Assembly (NCBI RefSeq): GCF_900119735.1
Contig: NZ_FPJW01000002.1
Span: 186,001 to 250,000, forward strand
DNA from: Marinospirillum alkaliphilum DSM 21637
Lineage (GTDB): Bacteria; Pseudomonadota; Gammaproteobacteria; Pseudomonadales; Halomonadaceae
Direction of reading: 5' to 3'
Length of the DNA stretch: 64,000 bases
The translations under genes were made by a program, and so were the position numbers. Positions 8,267 through 17,004 of the stretch are shown piece after piece. The notes beneath the pieces were generated by a model. It was not told the DNA's origin. It searched no databases and saw only the letters and a list, made by a program, of their open reading frames with translations. Position 1 is the stretch's first letter. Each line of letters starts with the position of its first letter.

Positions 8267-9409
8267 TTATTTGCCCAGCAGGGAACGGGCGATCACTTCT
8301 TTCATGATTTCGGAGGTGCCGGCATAGATGGTCTGAATGCGGGCATCCACATAAAAACGTGAAATCGGGTATTCCAGGGTGTAACCATAACCACCGAATA
8401 ATTGCAGGCATTCATCAATGGTTTTGCACTGCATTTCACTCAGTTGCAGTTTCAGGATGGCGGCATCGGTCGGAGTCATCTGCCCCTGACGGTATTTGCT
8501 GACACAGCGGTCAAAATAGGCGCGGGCCATATCGATCTGGGCGCGAACTTCGGCCAGCTTGAAGCGGGTGTTCTGGAAATCGGCAATGCGCTGACCAAAG
8601 GCTTTGCGCTCTTTGACGTAATCCAGTGTGAGTGCCAAAGCACCTTCCATCGCACCCAGTGCCTGGGAGCCAACCCCCAGGCGCTCACGGGGAAGTTCCT
8701 GCATCAGGTAGCCAAACCCCGAGCCTTCCTGACCCAGCAGGGCATCGTCCGGCAGGATCATGGCATCAAAAAACAGTTCGGCAGTATCGCTGGCGTGCTG
8801 GCCGATTTTGTTGATGGCCTTGCCGCGGGAAAAACCGGGCAGGTGGGTATCCACCAGAAACAGCGAAACGCCTTTGGCACCGGCAGACGGATCGGTTTTG
8901 GCACAGACAATCACCAGGTCGGCCATCATGCCGTTGGTGATGAAGATTTTGGAGCCATCCAGCTGCCAGCCGCCTTCAACCTTCTGGGCACGGGTTTTCA
9001 TGGCGGCCAGATCACTGCCGGCACCGGGTTCGGTCATGGCAATGGCACCCATGACCTCTCCGGTAGCCATGCGTGGCAGCCACTGGTGTTTCTGAGCTTC
9101 TGTTGCCAGATGCTCCAGGTAGGGAATCACAATGTTGGAGTGAATGTTGTAGCCACTGGCCAGGCCGCCAAAACCGCGACGGGAAATCTCTTCAATCACC
9201 AGCTGGGTGATACCAAAATCAGCGCCTGTGCCGCCGTAGTCTTCGGACAGATCAATGGCCAGCATGCCGGCTTCACCCAGCTTCAGCCAGAAATCACGGG
9301 GTACCTGGTGTGCTGCTTCCCAGTTGTCATAATGTGGATCAGCCTCCTGTTCCAGAAAGCGGCAGATCATGTCATGAAAAAGCTGGGTGTTTTCGTCTGT
9401 TGCGGTCAT
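8267..9409 (-). CDS. Acyl-CoA dehydrogenase, LCAD/AcdA-like
   Basis: A 380-residue FAD enzyme that introduces the alpha-beta double bond into acyl-CoA. FAD/substrate motifs MTEPGAGSDL and KIFITNG are present, and the C-terminus has IYAGTSEIMKE. The usual catalytic Glu of short/medium-chain enzymes (YEGT) is Ala here. The helix-G segment QELPRERL (237-244) supplies Glu242, the position used by isovaleryl-CoA and long-chain dehydrogenases, so the protein should be active and of that subgroup. It overlaps the upstream ligase by four bases (ATGA). Confidence 0.92.
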   Translation of the reverse strand: MTATDENTQLFHDMICRFLEQEADPHYDNWEAAHQVPRDFWLKLGEAGMLAIDLSEDYGGTGADFGITQLVIEEISRRGFGGLASGYNIHSNIVIPYLEHLATEAQKHQWLPRMATGEVMGAIAMTEPGAGSDLAAMKTRAQKVEGGWQLDGSKIFITNGMMADLVIVCAKTDPSAGAKGVSLFLVDTHLPGFSRGKAINKIGQHASDTAELFFDAMILPDDALLGQEGSGFGYLMQELPRERLGVGSQALGAMEGALALTLDYVKERKAFGQRIADFQNTRFKLAEVRAQIDMARAYFDRCVSKYRQGQMTPTDAAILKLQLSEMQCKTIDECLQLFGGYGYTLEYPISRFYVDARIQTIYAGTSEIMKEVIARSLLGK

Positions 9410-10995
9410 TCCTGTGTTTCCTTAGAGAGTTCCTCGGATGTTTCTTCAGAGAGTTCTTTGCGCAGATTGCGTTTAAGAATTTTTCCTGCGGTGCTTTTAG
9501 GAAGCGTGGTACTGAAAAGAATTTTTTTCGGCAGCTTAAAAGGTGCCAGATGCTGACGAGCATGTTGAATCAACGCCTGTTCGGTTGTTTCCGAACCTTC
9601 CTTTAAAACAACCACTGCAGTGATGGCTTCAATCCACTTGTCATCAGGTAAACCTATGACGGCTACTTCTGAGACGGCCGGGTGGGTGAACAAGGCTTCT
9701 TCAACTTCCCTGCTGGCTACAACGACGCCACCAGTGTTAATGACGTCTTTGATGCGATCAACGATGTAGAGATAACCTGCTTCATCCATGTAACCCACAT
9801 CACCGGAATGGAACCAGCCACCCTGAAAGGCTTCTGCTGTCATCTCTGGTTTGTCCCAGTAACCGGTGAGTAACTGCGGGGAACGATGAACAATTTCTCC
9901 TTGTTGCCCCGGCGGTAAATCGTTCATCTCCAGATCCACAATGCGGGTTTCCACGGTGAGGATCGGGCGTCCTGCCGAAGCCGGGCGTTCGGCATGTTCC
10001 TCCGGCCGTAATACCGTTGCCAACGGGGCTATTTCACTTTGACCATAACAGTTGTAGAGCCCGACACCGGGCAGTCTTTGCTGGAGTTCCTGCAACACTG
10101 GCACCGGCATGATGGAAGCACCGTAATAGGCTTTTTTCAGGCTTTGCAGATCGCGTTGGTCAAAATCCGGATGGCGCAGCAGGGCAATCCAGAAGGTGGG
10201 CGGGGCAAAAAAGGAAGCAATGTTTTCCTGTTCGATCCAGTGCAGGCACAGATCAGGCAGAGGGCTTTCCATCAGGCGTATTGTTGCGCCACGTAAAAGC
10301 ACAGGCATCAGAAATACGTGCATCTGAGCCGAATGGTAAAGGGGCAGGGCCGCCAGCACCGGCTCGCCGGGTTCGATATCCAGCTCCACCATGCAGGCAA
10401 AATATTCTGCCATCAACGCCTTGTGCGTCATCATCGCGGCCTTGGGCGCTGCTGTGGTACCCGAGGTATACAAAAGCTGAGCCAGGTCATCGTCCTTGAT
10501 GCTGACCGGTGGAGCGCTGGCCGGTGTTTCGGCCAGTGCCAGCTGCAGCAGGCTGCTTTGCTGTGAATCCGTATGAAAATAAGTGCTGACGGCCAGTGAA
10601 AGGCCTTCGCAGGCCTGTTGAACTGCTGCCGAAAGGCTGATGTCGCTGACCAGTGCCCTGGCGCCGGACTGTCGCAGCACATAACGCAACTCTTCCGCGC
10701 TCAGGGCAAAATTGGTGGGCACATGCACCAACCCTGCACGCAGGCAGGCCAGCCAGGTGATGACATAGGCATCAGAGTTTTTGCCATAGGCCACCAGTCG
10801 GTCACCCTGCTGTAGCCCTTGCTGCAACAGGTGGTTGGCAACCCGGTCGGCTGCGGTGATCAGTTGTTGATAAGTCCAGGTACGGTCAAGAAATCTTATT
10901 GCCGTGCGTTGTGCATTCTTGCGCAGGCTGCGATTCAGGGCACTGCTGATGGTATGGGCTTGAGGCTGAAGATCAAGAGAAGCAATGGATGTCAT
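9406..10995 (-). CDS. Acyl-CoA synthetase (AMP-forming), FadD-like
   Basis: A second ANL ligase of 529 residues, clearly distinct from the one at 5356-7014. It has YTSGTTAAPKAA (176-187; the usual Gly after Thr is Ala), YGQSEIAP, GWFHSGDVGYMDEAGY, DRIKDVINTGG, and the C-terminal lysine region STAGKILKRNLR. It then carries a short acidic tail (SEETSEELSKETQE) that is not needed for the fold. It probably activates the acid that enters this operon's oxidation route. The next gene, the dehydrogenase, starts within its stop codon. Substrate unknown. Confidence 0.9.
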   Translation of the reverse strand: MTSIASLDLQPQAHTISSALNRSLRKNAQRTAIRFLDRTWTYQQLITAADRVANHLLQQGLQQGDRLVAYGKNSDAYVITWLACLRAGLVHVPTNFALSAEELRYVLRQSGARALVSDISLSAAVQQACEGLSLAVSTYFHTDSQQSSLLQLALAETPASAPPVSIKDDDLAQLLYTSGTTAAPKAAMMTHKALMAEYFACMVELDIEPGEPVLAALPLYHSAQMHVFLMPVLLRGATIRLMESPLPDLCLHWIEQENIASFFAPPTFWIALLRHPDFDQRDLQSLKKAYYGASIMPVPVLQELQQRLPGVGLYNCYGQSEIAPLATVLRPEEHAERPASAGRPILTVETRIVDLEMNDLPPGQQGEIVHRSPQLLTGYWDKPEMTAEAFQGGWFHSGDVGYMDEAGYLYIVDRIKDVINTGGVVVASREVEEALFTHPAVSEVAVIGLPDDKWIEAITAVVVLKEGSETTEQALIQHARQHLAPFKLPKKILFSTTLPKSTAGKILKRNLRKELSEETSEELSKETQE

Positions 10996-11006
10996 GGCCT
11001 GGCTCC

Positions 11007-12221
11007 TCAGTTGTTAACCATTTTGCAGACACTTTCTGACAGGGGACGGAAAGCCTCTTCTGCTGGAATGGTGCGGACAATTTCAAACAGGTCATCAGCG
11101 TTTCTGGACTCAGCCGGAGATTTCACACGCACCAGGTACATGTCATGAACCATGCGGCCATCCTCACGAATGTAGGCATTCTGAGCAAAGATGTCGTTCA
11201 CAGGGGTTTTCATCATCTGTTGACGAACGGCCTGGGTGTCATCCGTGCCAGCGGCTTTGACCGCTTGCAGGTAGTGCAAGGTGCTTGAATAAAGGCCGGC
11301 ATGCACCATGGTCGGCATCTGGCCGGTTCGTTCCTTGAAGCGTTCGGCCCAGGCACGAGCTTCCGGATTGATGTCGTAGTACCAGGCTTTGGTGAACTGC
11401 AAGCCCTGAGCAGTTTCCAGTCCCAGGCTGCGGATATCGCTGCTGAACAGCACCATGCCTGCCAGGATCTGGCCGGATTGAGTGATACCGAACTCACTGG
11501 CGGTCTGGATGGCATTGATGGTGTCATGACCTGCATTGTTGAGGCTGATGACCTTGGCACCTGATGCCTGAGCCTGCAGCATGAAAGATGCAAAATCAGT
11601 GGTTGGGAAGGGATGGCGTACCTTGCCAAGCACTCGCCCGCCACTTTCCTTGACGACTCGTTCAACATCAGCTTCGAGTGCATGACCGAAAGAATAGTCA
11701 GCACTTAGCAAAAACCAGTCTTTGTTACCTTCCTGGGTAATGGCGCGGGCTGTACCGTTGGACATCGCCCAGGTGTCGTAAACCCAGTGGAAGTGATTAG
11801 GTCCGCAATGCTGATTGGTGATGGCAGAAGACACGGCTCCGTTGACCAGTCCCAGTTTGTCGTTTTCTTCCAGTAAGCGAATGGCAGCGAGGGTTACTGA
11901 TGAAGCGACCAGTCCTGTAACCATGTCGACATTGCGCTCATCAATCCAGCTCCGAACCACGCTGGAACCCACATCCGGGCTGTTACGATCATCAGCACTG
12001 AAGGTGACAATTCTTGCGCCATTGATTTCACCGCCCATGTCATCAATGGCCATCTGGATGGCGTCCATCCCCCTTGGACCGATAGGATCACGATAAGCAC
12101 CTGTCATGTCAGCCAGATAACCGATGCGGATTTCATTATTGCTGTAGTTGGCTGATGCAGGTGCACTGGCTACGAAAATACTTGCCAATGCTGCCAATAC
12201 GATGTTTTTCTTGAGGTTCAT
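11007..12221 (-). CDS. Periplasmic substrate-binding protein, Leu/Ile/Val-type family
   Basis: A 404-residue type-1 periplasmic binding protein of the branched-chain amino acid ABC class. The ATG at 12221 is chosen because GGAG lies six bases upstream and it gives a clear signal peptide (MNLKKNIVLAALASIFVASA, cut near residue 23). The mature protein begins with IRIGYLADMTGAY, the usual first strand and loop. Two alpha/beta lobes follow. No permease or ATPase gene is nearby. It leads an operon of two acyl-CoA ligases, a dehydrogenase and a thiolase, so the ligand is probably a carboxylate that is then activated; such family members bind aromatic or fatty acids in other bacteria. Identity of the ligand is unknown. 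Confidence 0.9.
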   Translation of the reverse strand: MNLKKNIVLAALASIFVASAPASANYSNNEIRIGYLADMTGAYRDPIGPRGMDAIQMAIDDMGGEINGARIVTFSADDRNSPDVGSSVVRSWIDERNVDMVTGLVASSVTLAAIRLLEENDKLGLVNGAVSSAITNQHCGPNHFHWVYDTWAMSNGTARAITQEGNKDWFLLSADYSFGHALEADVERVVKESGGRVLGKVRHPFPTTDFASFMLQAQASGAKVISLNNAGHDTINAIQTASEFGITQSGQILAGMVLFSSDIRSLGLETAQGLQFTKAWYYDINPEARAWAERFKERTGQMPTMVHAGLYSSTLHYLQAVKAAGTDDTQAVRQQMMKTPVNDIFAQNAYIREDGRMVHDMYLVRVKSPAESRNADDLFEIVRTIPAEEAFRPLSESVCKMVNN

Positions 12222-12417
12222 TGCAAACTCCATTTTCTGCTGTTGTTTTTGTTTTTCCGGTAGGAATTCCGGTTTTTTCGGGGTTATACCGCCGATAGTT
12301 GTTTTTATCTTGTATGGCCTGGTCCATACTAGGTGGAAATCAAAGTCAGTGTTTGGCGTTTTGAGACATAAAATTTGCATTTCATGCCAATCTGTTCTGC
12401 TTTTCTGGAAGTGATCA

Positions 12418-13440
12418 ATGGAGCGTTACTCAGCCACTGTCCCCATCCACTTTGTCCACAACCTGTTGCAGGGGGTGGTGTTAAGCGATGCCCGGCGCAG
12501 ACGTTTGCTGTTGCAGGCAGGCATTCCCTTTTTTCTGCTGGATGCGCCGGGTGGCCGGGTGACGGTGGAGCAGTTTGCGCGACTTTATCGACTGCTGGTG
12601 AATGATTGTGATGATGAAACCCCCGGTTTTTTTTCGCGCCCCTTGCGAGGTGGAACGCTGAAGTTTCTTTGTCTGGGTTTGCTGGATGCACCCAATCTAC
12701 AGGTGGCGTTGCACCGTTATTGCCAGTTTTTCCGGGTGTTGCTGGATGATCTGGCTTATCGGCTGGTGGTGGAGGAAAAGCATGCAACCCTGCAGTTGAT
12801 CGAACATCGGAAGCCTTGTGGTCATCGTGTACTGGTGCACGAGCTGATGTTGAAGCTGGTGCATGGCATTGCCTCCTGGTTGATTGCTGAAAAGATTCCG
12901 CCGCAAGGGATCAGTTGCGCCTATGAACAGCCGGGGCACAGTTCTGAGTACCTTTATTTTTATCCGGGCCAGGTTCAGTTTGATCAGCCTTTCACTGCAC
13001 TGAGCTTTGATCGCGCCTTGTTGCGCAAACCCATCCGTCAGACCCGCAGGGAGCTGGGGTCTTTTTTACAGCGCGCACCGGCGGATTGGATTTATGTCTC
13101 TTTTGGTGATCGCCTGGTGGCACACCGGGTACGCGACTATCTGAGTGATGCTGAGCAGGTGGGTGCCAGTGTTGCTCAGGTGGCTGAAGCCTTGCACATG
13201 TCGGTGCGAACCCTGTCGCGCCGTCTGGCAGCAGAAGGCACCCGCTTCCAGTCGGTCAAGGATGAAGTTCGCCGTGATCTGGCGGTGCAACAGTTGACCT
13301 GCAGTGATTTGCCGCTGACACGTTTGGCGGAACAACTGGGTTTTGAAGACCTGCCCTCTTTCAGTCGAGCCTTTCGCCAGTGGACCGGCAGTACGCCGGG
13401 CAGCTACCGGCGTGGATTGTTGTACGGAAGGCTTGACTGA
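12418..13440 (+). CDS. AraC-family transcriptional regulator, OruR/arabinose-binding-domain type
   Basis: A 340-residue regulator. Residues about 20-200 form the ligand domain typical of the OruR/GbuR/ArgR-like group, and residues about 235-335 the double helix-turn-helix: VAEALHMSVRTLSRRLAAEG is the first and LAEQLGFEDLPSFSRAFRQW the second, with the usual TPGSYR after it. It is divergent from the binding-protein operon with 196 bases between the start codons, so it most likely activates that operon when the substrate is present. The signal molecule is unknown. Confidence 0.9.
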   Translation: MERYSATVPIHFVHNLLQGVVLSDARRRRLLLQAGIPFFLLDAPGGRVTVEQFARLYRLLVNDCDDETPGFFSRPLRGGTLKFLCLGLLDAPNLQVALHRYCQFFRVLLDDLAYRLVVEEKHATLQLIEHRKPCGHRVLVHELMLKLVHGIASWLIAEKIPPQGISCAYEQPGHSSEYLYFYPGQVQFDQPFTALSFDRALLRKPIRQTRRELGSFLQRAPADWIYVSFGDRLVAHRVRDYLSDAEQVGASVAQVAEALHMSVRTLSRRLAAEGTRFQSVKDEVRRDLAVQQLTCSDLPLTRLAEQLGFEDLPSFSRAFRQWTGSTPGSYRRGLLYGRLD

Positions 13441-13474
13441 TCCATTCATCCCTCGCTGTGCTTCTGTTTGCTGG

Positions 13475-13515
13475 AAAGACTTGAGCTATTGTATTAGTAT
13501 ATTATAAATTAGATT
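13475..13515 (+). promoter_or_regulatory. Promoter and AT-rich operator, copy 1
   Basis: Upstream of the MMPL operon. AAAGACTTG leads into a -35-like TTGAGC (13481-13486), then 16 bases, then a -10-like TATAAA (13503-13508). The 24-base element 13492-13515 (TATTAGTATATTATAAAT... ending AGATT) differs by one base from the element at 18490-18513 in front of the ArsR-family gene. It covers the spacer and the -10 box, the position expected for a repressor site. Confidence 0.65.
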
Positions 13516-13589
13516 GTTTTCATTTAATGGTGGTCAGTCTGCATGGTCTGCAGCACACCGTTCTGTATTGAGCTGAGAAGGGGTTACAA

Positions 13590-16175
13590 ATGGGCAAGAC
13601 GCTGGCCTTCTGGTGCATGGATCGATCTCGAGCCGTTTTTACGGCCGTGATACTTATGGTTCTGGCGCTGGGGATGATGATTCCGAAAATCATGATCGAT
13701 ACTGATCCGGAGAACATGCTTTCTGCCGAGCAGCCGGATCGCGTCAAGCATAATGAAATCAGGGACCGTTTTGGCCTGCATGACATGATTGTGGTGGGTC
13801 AGGTCAACACTCAGCACGCGCAGGGCGTTTTTAATCCGGAGTCTCTGGCGGCTCATTACGCCTTGACCCGCGCCATCGAACAGATGGATGGGGTGATTGC
13901 CCGTGATCTGATGTCCATGGCGGCTGTGGACAATGTTGAGCAGGCCGGTGTTGGCACCATCGCTTATGACTGGCTGATTCCATCACCCCCCGAGACACAG
14001 GAAGAGGCAGATCGCATCCGTGCGGCTGTTGAGCGTCTGCCCATGTATCAGGGTACGCTGGTGTCCGAGGATGGCCAGGCTGCTGCCTTGTTTGTTCCGC
14101 TTGAAAGCAAGGACATCAGTCACCGCATTGCCATGGAAATCCGGTCCGTGGTTGAAGGCCTGGGTGTGGCTGACGAGTTTCACATTACCGGCCAGCCGGT
14201 GGCTCAGGATACCTTTGGTGTGGAAATGTTCCAGCAGATGGCCATTTCCGCACCGCTGGCAGGTCTCGTGATCTTCCTGGCGATGCTGTATTTCTTCCGC
14301 AGCCTGCCACTGGTGATTGCACCGATGCTGCTGGCGATGGCTACGGTGATTTCCACCATGGGCCTGTTGATTGGCATGGGTTACACCGTGCACATCATGA
14401 GTTCGATGATTCCCATCTTTCTGATGCCGATTGCCGTGGTTGCCTCGGTGCATGTGCTGTCGAACTTTGCGGACCGTTATCGTCCCGGTGATGACCCCAG
14501 AGAGGTGATGGGTGATGTCATGGACAAGCTGTTCAAGCCGGTGTTGTTCACTGCGTTGACTACAGCCGTGGGTTTCCTTTCGCTATTGACCACGCCCATT
14601 CCTCCTGTGCAGGTGTTCGGTGGTTTCATTTCCTTTGGTGTGGTGGTGGCGCTGTTGCTGACTCTGGGTTTTATTCCCGCCTATACCGTGTCCTTGAAGC
14701 GTGAAACCCTGGACCGGATGGCTGAGAAGTTCCGCCGGAAAGAACTGGCTGATCAGCAGGCCAATAAGGACGGTGGTTTACTGGGTCGTATGGGGCGTTT
14801 CCCTGCACGCAAGCCCGGTATGGTGATTGGTCTGGTGGTGGCCGTACTGGTGGTGTCGGTGTATGGCATTCAACAGATCCAGATCAACGACAATCCAACG
14901 CTCTGGTTCAAGGAAGATCATCGCATTCGGATTGCCGACAAGGTTCTGAATGAGCGCTTTGCCGGTACCTATGAGGCTTACATCAATTTGCGCCAGACGG
15001 GCATTGAGCAACAGGTTGATGAGCTGCGCCGCTCCATTCAGCTGACGCTGGATGAGGCAGCTCGAGAAGGATTGGATCTGCGTTCAGCCTGGTCAGGCAT
15101 GTGGGAGGATTCAGCGGGTGCAGCTTCTCCCGGTGATCGTCTGGAAACGCTGGCAATGCTGATTGATGACCATCTGTTTGATGCTGAGCCGGAAGCACAG
15201 GATTACTGGATGGAGATTCTGGATCAGGTTGAAGCAGGTCGCACGGCAACGCGTGCCTTTCAGAATCCCGGTCATCTGGCCTGGATGGATGAGTTGAAAA
15301 ACCACCTGGAAAAAACCGGTGTAATCGGCAAGGCCAATTCGTTGGCTGACCTGGTGAAGACCATTAATCGTGAACTGGTGAGTGGTGACATGCAGGACTA
15401 TGTGTTACCGGATCGTGCCAATGGTGTGGCACAAACGATTCTCAGCTTCCAGTCTTCGCAGCGTCCGGATGATCTGTGGAACTTTGTGACCCGTGATTTC
15501 ACTCAGGCCAGCATCTGGTTGCAACTGCCCAGTGGTGACAACCAGGTGATGAGCCGGGTGGTTGATGCGGTTGATCGTTTTGTTGCCGACAACCCGCCGC
15601 CGGCAGGTGTTGAACTGGAATGGGGAGGTGGAACTTACATCAACCTGGTCTGGCAGGGTGAAATGGTGGAAGGCATGCTCTGGGCGCTGGGTTCAGCATT
15701 CATTGTGGTGCTGATCATGATGATTGCGCTGTTCCGCAGCCTGCTGCTGGGTGTGCTGGCGATGCTGCCGCTGACCATCACCATTGCAGCCATTTACGGG
15801 GTGATGGGTCTGATTGGCAAGGATTACGACATGCCGGTCGCTGTGCTTTCGTCTCTGTCTCTGGGACTGTCGGTCGATTTTGCGATTCACTTTATTCAGC
15901 GTTTGCGTATGGCGCTTGATGATGTCGGAGGTGACTGGAAGGCTGCCATGGATCAGGTTTTTGATGAGCCTGCCCGCGCCATTGTGCGTAATGCGGTGGT
16001 CATTGCCATAGGTTTCCTGCCCTTGCTGGCAGCGCCTCTGGTGCCCTACATCACGGTTGGTGTGTTCCTGGCCAGCATCATGGCAACTTCTGCGCTGGTC
16101 AGTCTGTTTGTGTTGCCTGCTTTCATTGCCCTGGCGCCGCGTGCAGTACTGGGTAAAGCAGTCAAAAGCGTCTGA
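13590..16175 (+). CDS. MMPL/RND-family transporter
   Basis: An 861-residue inner-membrane transporter with two repeated halves. Each half has one helix, a periplasmic domain, then five helices: residues about 15-32, 221-236, 240-262, 272-291, 318-334 and 345-365 in the first half; the second half begins near 410 and its cluster lies near 685-850. Helix two to four carry the sterol-sensing-like SMIPIFLMPIAVVASVHVLS and the second-half LSSLSLGLSVDFAIHF, with Asp and His where MMPL/HpnN-type proteins place proton-relay residues. It is first of three co-directional genes with a LolA-like protein and a beta-barrel, so it probably exports a lipid or other hydrophobic molecule. The ATG has AAGGGG seven bases upstream. 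Confidence 0.9.
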   Translation: MGKTLAFWCMDRSRAVFTAVILMVLALGMMIPKIMIDTDPENMLSAEQPDRVKHNEIRDRFGLHDMIVVGQVNTQHAQGVFNPESLAAHYALTRAIEQMDGVIARDLMSMAAVDNVEQAGVGTIAYDWLIPSPPETQEEADRIRAAVERLPMYQGTLVSEDGQAAALFVPLESKDISHRIAMEIRSVVEGLGVADEFHITGQPVAQDTFGVEMFQQMAISAPLAGLVIFLAMLYFFRSLPLVIAPMLLAMATVISTMGLLIGMGYTVHIMSSMIPIFLMPIAVVASVHVLSNFADRYRPGDDPREVMGDVMDKLFKPVLFTALTTAVGFLSLLTTPIPPVQVFGGFISFGVVVALLLTLGFIPAYTVSLKRETLDRMAEKFRRKELADQQANKDGGLLGRMGRFPARKPGMVIGLVVAVLVVSVYGIQQIQINDNPTLWFKEDHRIRIADKVLNERFAGTYEAYINLRQTGIEQQVDELRRSIQLTLDEAAREGLDLRSAWSGMWEDSAGAASPGDRLETLAMLIDDHLFDAEPEAQDYWMEILDQVEAGRTATRAFQNPGHLAWMDELKNHLEKTGVIGKANSLADLVKTINRELVSGDMQDYVLPDRANGVAQTILSFQSSQRPDDLWNFVTRDFTQASIWLQLPSGDNQVMSRVVDAVDRFVADNPPPAGVELEWGGGTYINLVWQGEMVEGMLWALGSAFIVVLIMMIALFRSLLLGVLAMLPLTITIAAIYGVMGLIGKDYDMPVAVLSSLSLGLSVDFAIHFIQRLRMALDDVGGDWKAAMDQVFDEPARAIVRNAVVIAIGFLPLLAAPLVPYITVGVFLASIMATSALVSLFVLPAFIALAPRAVLGKAVKSV

Positions 16176-16198
16176 TAACCCCGTAAGGAGGAGAAACC

Positions 16199-17002
16199 AT
16201 GAATTTGTTAAAAATCACCAGTGGTCTGGTCGGAGGCTTTGCCCTGCTGATGAGTGGCAGCCTGGTATTGGCTGCACCACCGGTCAGTGAAATCATCGAA
16301 CGTGCCAATCAGGCTTCTTACTACGCTGGCAGGGATGGTCGTTCCGAGGCGCGGATGCGGATTGAAGATAACCGTGGTCGTACGCAGACTCGCCAGTTCA
16401 GTGTATTGCGTAAGAATGTTGAAGGCAGTGATGAACAGAAGTATCTGGTGGTGTTCAGTCGTCCATCAGAGTTTCGTGGCACCGTATTCCTGGTTCATAA
16501 AAACCCTGCCGCAGACGATGATCGCTGGTTATATCTGCCTGATCTGGATCTGGTTCGTCGTATTGCACCCGGTGACAAGCGTACCAGTTTTGTTGGCGCA
16601 CATATCTTCTACGAGGATATATCCGGCCGGAATCTGAACGAAGATCGCCATGAGTTGCTGGAGGAAACCGATCAGCATTATGTGCTGAAATCCACTCCAA
16701 AGGCACCGGGGTCGGTGGAGTTTGCCAGCTTCCAGACCTGGATTGACAAGGAAACCTTCCTGCCGGTTCGCATCGAATACACCAATGCTGTCGGCGAGGT
16801 TTACCGCATCATGGAAAACGCCAATATCGAGGTGGTTGATGGTTATCCAACACCGATGATGATGCGAGTTCAGGATCTGCAATCCGGTGGCAATACGGTT
16901 GTTCAGTTCCGAGGTGTCAGTTATGACCTGGGTATTCCTGATGCGGTGTTCACCGAGCGCAGTTTGCGTAATCCCCCCGCCGAGTGGCTGGATCGGAGGT
17001 AA
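16199..17002 (+). CDS. LolA-like outer membrane lipoprotein-sorting family protein
   Basis: A 267-residue exported protein: signal peptide 1-24 ending SLVLA, then a fold resembling LolA/LolB and the family labelled outer membrane lipoprotein-sorting protein (COG2834). Recognisable phrases are RMRIEDNRGRTQTRQFSVLR near the start and KYLVVFSRPSEFRGTVFLV, then DRWLYLPDLDLVRRI. Such proteins accompany MMPL transporters in many gammaproteobacteria and may carry a hydrophobic cargo across the periplasm. It follows the MMPL gene by 23 bases and its stop lies two bases before the next start. It is not the housekeeping LolA. Confidence 0.88.
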   Translation: MNLLKITSGLVGGFALLMSGSLVLAAPPVSEIIERANQASYYAGRDGRSEARMRIEDNRGRTQTRQFSVLRKNVEGSDEQKYLVVFSRPSEFRGTVFLVHKNPAADDDRWLYLPDLDLVRRIAPGDKRTSFVGAHIFYEDISGRNLNEDRHELLEETDQHYVLKSTPKAPGSVEFASFQTWIDKETFLPVRIEYTNAVGEVYRIMENANIEVVDGYPTPMMMRVQDLQSGGNTVVQFRGVSYDLGIPDAVFTERSLRNPPAEWLDRR

Positions 17003-17004
17003 GC

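Noticed and set aside
12222-12380. N-terminal extension of the periplasmic binding protein
   Set aside because: It would bury the signal peptide 53 residues inside the protein; the ATG at 12221 has its own GGAG.
13441-13589. AT-rich patch as an insertion-sequence end or phage site
   Set aside because: No transposase or flanking direct repeats; the second copy lies in the same promoter context, so an operator explains it better.
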